DNA from: Azonexus sp.
GTDB taxonomy: Bacteria; Pseudomonadota; Gammaproteobacteria; Burkholderiales; Rhodocyclaceae
Assembly (NCBI GenBank): GCA_017983615.1
Contig: JAGOBB010000006.1
Location: forward strand, 87,165 to 151,164
Length of the DNA stretch: 64,000 nucleotides
Direction: 5' to 3'
The translations under genes and the position numbers were made by a program. Shown piece after piece: positions 58,248 through 64,000 of the stretch. Below the pieces are notes generated by a model. That model searched no databases. It worked only from the letters and a program-made list of their open reading frames with translations, and was not told where the DNA came from. Numbering within the stretch: position 1 is the first letter of the stretch; every line of letters starts with the position of its first letter.

Positions 58248-58352
58248 TCAATCTGACGGCTGGGTGATGCAATCGTCACCCAGCCGTTGGCAAATTGTCA
58301 GGATCAACACCCTACCATTCGTATTGCAGTACAACTTCCTGAGGAGATTGAA

Positions 58353-58637
58353 ATGATGAAAAAAATGCTGATGGTTGCCCTGGTGAGCGCGGTATCGGTT
58401 ACTGCCTTCGCATCCGATGCGGCTCGTGAAGCGGCAAAACAGGTCATTGAGTTGAAGGACGGCTCGACGGTCTACATCTTCAAGGATGGAAAAATGGGTA
58501 TGGAGGACAAACTTGGACGTGCGATGCGCATGAAGAAAGACTCCGTGATGGAAACCAAAGATGGTCAGAAGATCATCATGCACGGCGACGAAGTCATGCG
58601 TCTCGACAACCTGTTGCATGAAGGGCACCGCGGCTAA
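58353..58637 (+). CDS. copK: CopK-family periplasmic copper-binding protein
   Basis: 94 residues from the ATG at 58353 (ATG 58356 also possible), with GGAG upstream. After a signal peptide (to about residue 22) come QVIELKDGSTVYIFKDGKMG, MEDKLGRAMRMKKDSVMETK and DGQKIIMHGDEVMRLD. The methionine-rich pattern and KDGKMGMED are the CopK signature. CopK binds Cu(I) and Cu(II) in the periplasm. It is 105 bp after the CzcE-like gene, same direction. Confidence 0.9.
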   Translation: MMKKMLMVALVSAVSVTAFASDAAREAAKQVIELKDGSTVYIFKDGKMGMEDKLGRAMRMKKDSVMETKDGQKIIMHGDEVMRLDNLLHEGHRG

Positions 58638-58645
58638 CACAGGCC

Positions 58646-59950
58646 TTAAGTGCTTACGGCTCCTTCGGGGGCCGTTTTCATTTTGAAGCACCGTTCAAGC
58701 ATCGCCTTCAATTCTAGAATCCATTGGGCGTGATCTCTGGACTGGCCTTGCTCGTATAGCACCGGGGCAATCTGTCGGAAGACGACATAGATCGCCGGAT
58801 CGAAATGCTGCCCATCCTCTTGTCCCATGATGCTCAGCGTCTCGTCCAATGACAAAGCCGGTTTATAGGGACGAACGGAGGTCAATGCATCGAACACGTC
58901 GACAAGAGCAAAGATTCTTGCGGCAAGCGGGATCGCCTCTCCCGAAAGTCCGTCTGGATAGCCTTTCCCGTCAAAGCGTTCGTGATGATGCCGGATGGTC
59001 TTCTCGGCACCGGCCAACCAGGGATTCCCGGCGACGATCTCGATGCCCAACACGGCGTGCGTCTGCATGACCTGGAATTCTTCGCTCGTCAGCCGTCCAG
59101 GTTTCAACAGAATCTGATCCGGAATGCCAATTTTTCCAACGTCGTGGAGAAAGGCGCCCAGCACCAGTTCGGCAATGGTTTCCTTGTCTACGCCCACCGC
59201 TTCTGCAAGTGTGACCGCATAGCAGGTAACCCGGTAGTTATGGGCGTCGGTGTCCGCGTCACGCTTGGCGATGGCGTTTCCAAGAGAGCGCAGCAGTGAA
59301 AGATTGGACTCCAGGAGTCGAGACGACAATGCCACCGTTCGGCTCAGCAATCCTGACATAAATGGGTAAAGCAACAAGGCCGCAATGAATACCGATATAG
59401 AGGCCGTCAAGGCAGCCCAGCGAATCTGCTGTTTTCTCTCTTGCAGCGCCGACCGGGACACCAGGCTGATTCCCTCGACATAGCCTGCAAGACGACCGTC
59501 ATTGGCGGTTATCGGCAGAATGACCTGGACCAGTTCCTCTCCTGCCACGGGGATTCGCTTGCTATGGCTATTGGGCGGGATTGGCCATGGATGGCGCTGC
59601 TGTCGGGCAACCTCTTTCAATGCTTCGGGTAGTGGTCGCCAGGCATCAAACAGCATCTCGGCATTGGGTGCAAAAACACGAATCCCGACAAACTCGTCGG
59701 TCAGCAACTGCGAAATCGCGGAGTGACCATCACCTTTCTCTCCGCTGACAGCCAATTGCATTGCAGGCGACTCGAAATGCCTGACCCCCGCAATGGCTTG
59801 CTCAAGGGTACGCTGCTCGACGCGGTACGATTCTACCCAGTAGGCAAGACCTCCCGCGAGGCTGCCAACCAGGAGCGAGCCGATGCCAAGGCGTCGCGCC
59901 AACATGCGGCGCAGTTGCCGGGGAGTTTCAGGAAGCTCGAAGGTTTTCAT
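58646..59950 (-). CDS. Membrane HD-GYP phosphodiesterase
   Basis: 434 residues. Two membrane spans (about 22-38 and 185-205) flank a periplasmic sensor. The HD-GYP domain (about 230-400) has RDADTDAHNYRVT, HDVGKIGIPD, HHERFDGKGYPDGLSGE and ALVDVFDALTS, so the metal and GYP motifs are complete. It should degrade c-di-GMP. Its start overlaps the FlgB-like gene by 4 bp, so the periplasmic sensor domain and an FlgB-like protein are produced together on a metal island. Confidence 0.92.
   Translation of the reverse strand: MKTFELPETPRQLRRMLARRLGIGSLLVGSLAGGLAYWVESYRVEQRTLEQAIAGVRHFESPAMQLAVSGEKGDGHSAISQLLTDEFVGIRVFAPNAEMLFDAWRPLPEALKEVARQQRHPWPIPPNSHSKRIPVAGEELVQVILPITANDGRLAGYVEGISLVSRSALQERKQQIRWAALTASISVFIAALLLYPFMSGLLSRTVALSSRLLESNLSLLRSLGNAIAKRDADTDAHNYRVTCYAVTLAEAVGVDKETIAELVLGAFLHDVGKIGIPDQILLKPGRLTSEEFQVMQTHAVLGIEIVAGNPWLAGAEKTIRHHHERFDGKGYPDGLSGEAIPLAARIFALVDVFDALTSVRPYKPALSLDETLSIMGQEDGQHFDPAIYVVFRQIAPVLYEQGQSRDHAQWILELKAMLERCFKMKTAPEGAVST
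58656..58682 (+). terminator. Terminator of copK
   Basis: ACGGCTCC, TTC loop, GGGGGCCGT and a T-rich tail. It overlaps the 3' end of the convergent HD-GYP gene. Confidence 0.8.
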
Positions 59951-60585
59951 CTCAAATTCTGCATCAGTTCCATGAAGTGCTTGAAGTGACCGCTGACGCG
60001 ATCCAGGGAAAACTGGTACATCAGCGAATTTTCCGAGAACTTCTGTCGCTCGGCATCCATTTCCACCGTATTGCCATCGGCTGCGGTTTGATACGGCACA
60101 TGGTACTTCAGCGGGAACGGTGGCACCTGCATGCCCCCTGACAAATGGCCGGTAGCGGTGGTTGCCAATGGCAACGATCCCGATGCACCTTTGACAATTT
60201 GGGCGGCTTCTTCAATGTCTATATCGACGGCCTTGTAGCCAGGCGTATCGGCATTGGCGATGTTCGAGGCCAGAAGCTGCTGCCGATAGGCACGAACCCC
60301 CAGCATTTTCTGCTGAAAATCATGGCCGGTATGGCCACCTTGTCCGATTGAGAAGTGGTTGGGATGGGCAGATGAGGCGCCAGAGGCGGTCCCGGCAACT
60401 TGCCCGCCGTGAGCGCCATGGCTGCCTTCGGGATTATTGGCCTTTTGAGCAATCGCCTGATTCAATGCTTGGGAAAACGCCCCGTTGTCGGCGTTGGCCG
60501 GCGCCCCTCCATGCCCCTCATGACCGCCTTGAACCGAAGACAAAGGAGTGTTGGCCGCCGGGGGAAGGGATAGAATTCCTGCCAT
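59947..60585 (-). CDS. FlgB-like protein with His/Gly-rich N-terminal extension
   Basis: 212 residues. The C-terminal 125 residues match the flagellar rod protein FlgB: YRQQLLASNIANADTPGYKA near 100-119, GNTVEMDAERQKFSENSLMY, and a C-terminal helix. FlgB is normally about 130-140 residues. Here the first 88 residues are an unusual Gly/Ala/His-rich segment with eight His in HxxH-like pairs (GGHEGHGG, GSHGAHGG, GGHTGHD). Such spacing suggests metal binding. No other flagellar gene is nearby. It overlaps the HD-GYP gene and follows the Cys-rich gene by 8 bp. Confidence 0.75.
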   Translation of the reverse strand: MAGILSLPPAANTPLSSVQGGHEGHGGAPANADNGAFSQALNQAIAQKANNPEGSHGAHGGQVAGTASGASSAHPNHFSIGQGGHTGHDFQQKMLGVRAYRQQLLASNIANADTPGYKAVDIDIEEAAQIVKGASGSLPLATTATGHLSGGMQVPPFPLKYHVPYQTAADGNTVEMDAERQKFSENSLMYQFSLDRVSGHFKHFMELMQNLR

Positions 60586-60593
60586 GATGGTGA

Positions 60594-60836
60594 CTATCCG
60601 TTCATGATCAGGATGGCCTTCACTGGATCAATCTGGCCGACGTCATGCCATTTTCGATCGCTATCCACCACGACAGGCTCTGCCTGGCACCCATGGTTGC
60701 ATTCGACGATCCAGTGTTTCTGAAGCACCGTCCGACAATAGTTGTAACTCAGCATCTTCGGGTCACACCCGACCGCCAGCGCCAGTGTGCGACACACACA
60801 CCGATTGCCGTGCTCTGCCGGTTTGCGGATATCCAT
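60594..60836 (-). CDS. Cys-rich hypothetical protein
   Basis: 80 residues. Six cysteines (HGNRCVCRTLALAVGC, NYCRTVL, VECNHGCQAE), no signal peptide. I do not recognise a family. It is the first gene of an operon with the FlgB-like and HD-GYP genes. Metal or redox sensing is a guess from the cysteines and location. Confidence 0.55.
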   Translation of the reverse strand: MDIRKPAEHGNRCVCRTLALAVGCDPKMLSYNYCRTVLQKHWIVECNHGCQAEPVVVDSDRKWHDVGQIDPVKAILIMNG

Positions 60837-60850
60837 GGCTTAAATGATGA

Positions 60851-60868
60851 GGCCCCGATTCCGGGGCC
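60851..60868. terminator. Hairpin after the His-rich small gene
   Basis: GGCCCCG-ATTC-CGGGGCC. It lies between the stop at 60881 and the next leftward start. Confidence 0.55.
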
Positions 60869-60880
60869 TTTACTGGACGC

Positions 60881-61129
60881 TTACTTTCCATCTCGCGGAT
60901 GGAAATGCTTGCTCTTGTCCTTGGCTGCGTTGGGCTTTTCGGCCTTGGCATCCGGCATACTTTGCGGCATGCCAGTTTTTTCCTGGACATGGGAATGCGG
61001 CTTGCTCGCGGTCTTGTCCATTTGGGCCTCAGCGGCCTTCGGGGCGGCGGCTTTTTCGTCGGCGAAGACGACGCCGGTCATCGTGGTGCCAGCAAACAGA
61101 ACGGCGGCAATGAGGGAGGAAACTTTCAT
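60881..61129 (-). CDS. Small secreted Lys/His-containing protein
   Basis: 82 residues. A clear signal peptide (MKVSSLIAAVLFAGTTMTGV, cleaved near VFA-DE) and a polar mature part with KPHSHVQEKTGMPQSMP and KSKHFHPRDGK. Similar small proteins occur in heavy-metal clusters of Burkholderiales; I know of no assigned function. Periplasmic metal binding through His and Met is plausible. Confidence 0.7.
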   Translation of the reverse strand: MKVSSLIAAVLFAGTTMTGVVFADEKAAAPKAAEAQMDKTASKPHSHVQEKTGMPQSMPDAKAEKPNAAKDKSKHFHPRDGK

Positions 61130-61158
61130 GATCGTGGCTCCTGAGTTTTGGGGATTTC

Positions 61159-61183
61159 AACGGTCCGAATCGAGTGGACCGTT
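61159..61183. promoter_or_regulatory. Inverted repeat upstream of the small secreted-protein gene
   Basis: AACGGTCC, 9-base gap, GGACCGTT. It is 30 bp upstream of a leftward start and 23 bp after the preceding leftward stop. Either an operator or a hairpin ending the upstream transcript; no T run. Confidence 0.5.
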
Positions 61184-61205
61184 ACATTTTGTGCTTCCGT
61201 CACTG

Positions 61206-61460
61206 TCAGCAAGGTGACTTGCCGATTACATTGCTGTCAGGAAGCGCGGCCGAATACGGATTCACCAAATGCCCGACTGCCTCCGCAAGCGCATCACGCA
61301 ATTGCCGTTCGCAACACCCCATCAGAATTCCGTCCTCCAGCGCATCCTGAGCCATCTGACGAAGCTCATCCAGGTTCTCGTTCAGCACCTTGATTTTTTC
61401 CGTACAGGCAATGACCTGGCCGGATGAGTCTTGCCAACGCGCCGGTCTTGACGGTCTCAT
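61206..61460 (-). CDS. Hypothetical island protein
   Basis: 84 residues from the ATG at 61460, 5 bp after the upstream stop. Starts MRPSRPARWQDSSGQVIACT, then a helical part with EKIKVLNENLDELRQMAQ and MGCCERQLRDALAEAVGHLV. The frame is open upstream to 61580, but that part overlaps the preceding gene. I recall similar conserved hypotheticals in metal clusters but cannot name one. Confidence 0.55.
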   Translation of the reverse strand: MRPSRPARWQDSSGQVIACTEKIKVLNENLDELRQMAQDALEDGILMGCCERQLRDALAEAVGHLVNPYSAALPDSNVIGKSPC

Positions 61461-61465
61461 CGAGT

Positions 61466-61768
61466 TCAATTTGCCGAATGTTGGGCCAGCGTCTGCAATA
61501 CTTGATGTTGGTAATCCAAACTGTCGAGGGTGTATGCCTTCCAATACTCGATGGATGAAAAGCCGACGGCAGCCCACCATGCCCCTGCTTGCCCAGGCTC
61601 ACCCAGAGAAAACGACGGTGTTCGCTCAAGGAGTTCCTTGAGCGGGGAAATCTGCGTGGAAACCATCTTTTCCAAACAGTCGAGATTCACGCCAACCAAC
61701 CGGGCAACCAAATCCAAATGGAAGTCGGAAGGTGCATTGAAGATGGCGAACGAATTGTGTGCGGACAT
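61466..61768 (-). CDS. Hypothetical island protein, phasin-like
   Basis: 100 residues, helical and amphipathic (FHLDLVARLVGVNLDCLEKM, WWAAVGFSSIEYWKAYTLDS). The pattern and Trp/Tyr content resemble short phasins, but without clear signature. Co-oriented and nearly contiguous with the 61206-61460 gene. Confidence 0.5.
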   Translation of the reverse strand: MSAHNSFAIFNAPSDFHLDLVARLVGVNLDCLEKMVSTQISPLKELLERTPSFSLGEPGQAGAWWAAVGFSSIEYWKAYTLDSLDYQHQVLQTLAQHSAN

Positions 61769-61960
61769 GATTTTCCCCCTGCTGCACGATCAAGGCCCAT
61801 TGCCTCGTAGGGAGAGTTTGCCTGTGGGTAGCTGTCACGCCCATAACGGGCGCATTACAACCCGGTCACTGTTTCGTCAGCTTGTTGCCGTACGTCGCTG
61901 AGACGTTGTTTTTTGGGGAGGTGAAAGAAAAAGGAATAAATCGTACGTCAACTCAATACA

Positions 61961-62449
61961 TCAACCTTGGTTGCCTTGATAGCCCTTTGCCAACCTGCGG
62001 TTTGCAGCATGCCCATGCGCTCCTAGAACGTGAGATGCCGTCTTGCCGCTAGGCGCAATCGCCTGAGACAAGCTGTCAAGAATGCCGCAGTGGGCAGCAT
62101 CACGCGCTTCGCCACACCGCTCACGCAGGTCGTTTAGTTGCCTCTCCAATTCCTGGAGTTCTTGCATCCGTTGGGTGACGTGCCCAATGTGTCGCTCAAG
62201 CAGACTATTCACATCAGCGCAGTTTTCCAGGGGTGACTCCTTGAAGTGCAGCAAGACCCGGATCTCATCCAGCGTCATGTCCAGACCGCGACAACGCCGA
62301 ATAAAAGACAGTCGCTGGACATGGGCTTCCCCATAGATGCGGTAGTTTCCGTCGCTTCGGGCAGGTATGGGCAGCAGCCCATCGCGCTCGTAATAGCGGA
62401 TCGTTTCCACATTCGTCCCGGCAAGGCGGGCCAGTTCGCCGATTTTCAT
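61961..62449 (-). CDS. cadR: CadR/PbrR-type MerR regulator
   Basis: 162 residues. The MerR helix-turn-helix (MKIGELARLAGTNVETIRYY) and dimerisation helix are complete. Metal-site cysteines are Cys77 (ENCADVN), Cys112 and Cys121 (RCGEARDAAHCGIL), the Cd/Pb/Zn set of CadR and PbrR. The tail has HVLGAHGHAAN. It should activate cadA through the operator at 62845-62865. It is 16 bp after ynfA and probably co-transcribed. Confidence 0.92.
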   Translation of the reverse strand: MKIGELARLAGTNVETIRYYERDGLLPIPARSDGNYRIYGEAHVQRLSFIRRCRGLDMTLDEIRVLLHFKESPLENCADVNSLLERHIGHVTQRMQELQELERQLNDLRERCGEARDAAHCGILDSLSQAIAPSGKTASHVLGAHGHAANRRLAKGYQGNQG

Positions 62450-62465
62450 CTTCGCATCCTGACGT

Positions 62466-62804
62466 TCAAACGGGACGAGCCGGTTGGAGCATTATGATCG
62501 CCATACCGGCCAATGCGACCGCACTGCCAACAAGATCCCATCGGGTCGGCACAACGCCATCGATCCGCCATAGCCAGATCAGGGCAATCGCCACGTAGAC
62601 ACCCCCGTAGGCAGCGTAGATTCGCCCGGCTGCGCCCGGATGCAAGGTCAGTAGCCAAGCAAACAGGCCCAAGGAAACGGCGGCAGGAATCAAGAGCCAA
62701 ACTGAACGCTGCTGGGTCAGCACCAACCAAGGCAGATAGCAGCCGAGAATCTCGGCCAGCGCCGTTAATGCGAACAATCCAAGAACTTTGACGAACTCAA
62801 GCAT
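62466..62804 (-). CDS. YnfA family (UPF0060) membrane protein
   Basis: 112 residues, four membrane spans. Starts [20 protein letters not shown], with [16 protein letters not shown]. This is the YnfA family, related to small multidrug transporters. It is often next to cadR or metal genes. Divergent from cadA. Confidence 0.9.
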   Translation of the reverse strand: MLEFVKVLGLFALTALAEILGCYLPWLVLTQQRSVWLLIPAAVSLGLFAWLLTLHPGAAGRIYAAYGGVYVAIALIWLWRIDGVVPTRWDLVGSAVALAGMAIIMLQPARPV

Positions 62805-62841
62805 TGCTTTGGCTCCGATTATTTTCCTTTATTGTAATTGC

Positions 62842-62872
62842 TTGACTCTGTAGCCACTAAAGGGTTTCTAAT
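62842..62872 (+). promoter_or_regulatory. cadA promoter with MerR-type operator
   Basis: TTGACT (62842-62847) and TCTAAT (62867-62872) are 19 bp apart, the overlong spacing of MerR-family promoters. Between them is the dyad ACTCTGTAG-CCA-CTAAAGGGT (62845-62865), close to known CadR/PbrR operators. Confidence 0.82.
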
Positions 62873-62892
62873 GCAGATAAAGGAGAAACACC

Positions 62893-64000
62893 ATGAGTCT
62901 TGAGCCCAACTCCAAGCCCCTTCAGGAACCCGCACATTGCGGATGTGCCGGTGGCTGTTCGGCAGCTGCGCCTGCAGTCGGCGAAATCCCGTCAGCCTCC
63001 AATCCCGCTCAGAATAATGGCGTGCCGGTTTTTCTGATTCCAACCATGGACTGCCCGAACGAGGAGAATGACATCCGTCGGGCGGTGGCCGGTATTGAGG
63101 GCATCCGTTCCCTGCGTTTCCAACTGTCGGCGCGTACCGTTTCCATAGATGCCACCACCGAAGCGCTCGATGCAGCCTTGGCCGCTATCCGCAAGGCGGG
63201 GTTTAGCCCCAAAGCGGTCTCGGCAGATCAGGCAGCAACGAAAAACGCCAGCCTCAGTGAACTATGGCGAAGTGTTCTGGCGCTATGTCTGGCCATCGGT
63301 GCAGAAGCGCTGGATTTCTTCGCGCCCGACACCTTGCCTTTCAAGGGCTTCGGTATGGCATTGGCCATCGCCGCCATCTGGCTGTCCGGCATTTCCACCT
63401 ATAGCAAAGGCGTGGCGGCATTGCGGCGCGGGCAGTTGAACATGAACGCGCTGATGGGGGTGGCCGTGACCGGTGCCTTCCTCATTGGCCAGTGGCCCGA
63501 GGCGGCGATGGTCATGGCTTTGTATGCCATTGCCGAACTGATCGAGGCCCGCTCCGTGGATCGGGCGCGTAACGCCATCAAGGGCCTGCTTGACTTGACG
63601 CCGGAGACGGCGGAAGTTCGGCAGGTTGATGGAACATGGCGGGAAATACCCGCCGCAGAGGTAAAGCTGGAAGCCTGCGTTCGGGTCAAACCCGGCGCCA
63701 GGATACCGCTCGATGGTCAGGTGACGGCAGGAACCAGTGCGGTCAATCAGGCGCCGGTCACCGGCGAAAGCATCCCGATTGACAAGGTGGCCGGCGACCC
63801 GGTATTCGCCGGCACGATCAACGAAACCGGCATTCTGGAGTTCCGTGTGACGGCTGCTGCCGACAACACCACGCTGGCCCGCATCATCCACGCGGTCGAA
63901 CAGGCGCAGGGGACGCAAGCGCCAACCCAACGCTTCGTGGATCAGTTTGCCGCAATCTACACCCCGGCTGTGTTCTGCATCGCACTTGCCGTGGCCATTT
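62893..64000 (+). CDS. cadA: Cadmium/zinc/lead P1B-type ATPase, 3' end outside window
   Basis: The frame is open from the ATG at 62893 to the window end (369 codons). Cys-rich N-terminus (HCGCAGGCS), an HMA-like domain (PTMDCPNEENDIRRAVAGIE), membrane spans from about residue 128, and the actuator motif APVTGESIPIDK. The phosphorylation site and metal-selectivity motif lie beyond the window. It exports Cd, Zn or Pb and is under the CadR operator. AGGAG lies 7 bp before the ATG. Confidence 0.93.
   Translation, partial: MSLEPNSKPLQEPAHCGCAGGCSAAAPAVGEIPSASNPAQNNGVPVFLIPTMDCPNEENDIRRAVAGIEGIRSLRFQLSARTVSIDATTEALDAALAAIRKAGFSPKAVSADQAATKNASLSELWRSVLALCLAIGAEALDFFAPDTLPFKGFGMALAIAAIWLSGISTYSKGVAALRRGQLNMNALMGVAVTGAFLIGQWPEAAMVMALYAIAELIEARSVDRARNAIKGLLDLTPETAEVRQVDGTWREIPAAEVKLEACVRVKPGARIPLDGQVTAGTSAVNQAPVTGESIPIDKVAGDPVFAGTINETGILEFRVTAAADNTTLARIIHAVEQAQGTQAPTQRFVDQFAAIYTPAVFCIALAVAI

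Overview
The window is about 60% GC chromosomal DNA from a betaproteobacterium. Gene content and order (rpoE-rseC-mucD-lepA-lepB-rnc-era-recO-pdxJ-acpS-nagZ; yceD-rpmF-plsX-fabHDG-acpP-fabF; earP/efp; CopK and CzcE metal proteins) suggest Rhodocyclales, something like Dechloromonas or Azonexus. That placement is an inference from gene content; no database was searched.

Layout. 1-7.3 kb: the end of an FtsX-type ABC permease, then a signalling cluster with an RsbW-like ATPase, a FecR-domain protein, an OmpA-like lipoprotein, a CHASE2-PP2C phosphatase, an MBL-fold hydrolase and a STAS protein. 7.4-20.8 kb: housekeeping and c-di-GMP genes (YgiQ radical SAM, a diguanylate cyclase, truncated hemoglobin, typA, a PAS-GGDEF-EAL protein, moaA, tRNA-Asn, an AsmA-like protein, an aminotransferase). 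20.9-30.7 kb: uvrB, a phosphotyrosine phosphatase, rne, rluC, a HAD phosphatase, a Rieske protein, sppA, a tetrapyrrole-methylase family protein and maf. 30.8-36.9 kb: the yceD-rpmF-plsX-fab cluster, with terminator-like hairpins after rpmF and acpP. 36.9-49.2 kb: ygfX-like, nadB, then the long rpoE-to-nagZ run; rpoE is followed directly by rseC with no rseA or rseB. 49.3-54.1 kb: efp and its modifier earP, a type-5 uracil-DNA glycosylase, uvrC, pgsA. 54.1-54.6 kb: tRNA genes Gly-Cys-Gly-Leu.

From 54.6 kb to the window edge lies a mobile genomic island inserted at tRNA-Leu(UAA). It has a P4-type tyrosine integrase with candidate arm sites, a truncated AlpA remnant, a KfrA-like coiled-coil regulator behind overlapping palindromes, and a metal-resistance cargo: CzcE-like and CopK periplasmic proteins, an unusual operon (Cys-rich protein, His-rich FlgB-like protein, HD-GYP phosphodiesterase), small unknown genes, YnfA, a CadR-type MerR regulator, and cadA, which runs off the end. 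The right boundary of the island is outside the window.

The most striking signal is not a gene. A 12-bp core, AATGCTACGGTC, occurs ten times between 2.5 and 50.8 kb (seven exact, three with one or two mismatches), in both orientations and mostly inside genes. Every copy has a second A/T tract at about +30 to +35 from the core start, and most have a first A/T tract at +19 to +25, one helical turn earlier. This core-plus-two-AT-tracts layout is the architecture of the Pasteurellaceae DNA uptake signal sequence, with a different core. I saw no copy in the last 13 kb, which includes the island. I propose a genome-wide DNA uptake-type signal or another abundant protein-recognition site; this needs genome-scale testing.
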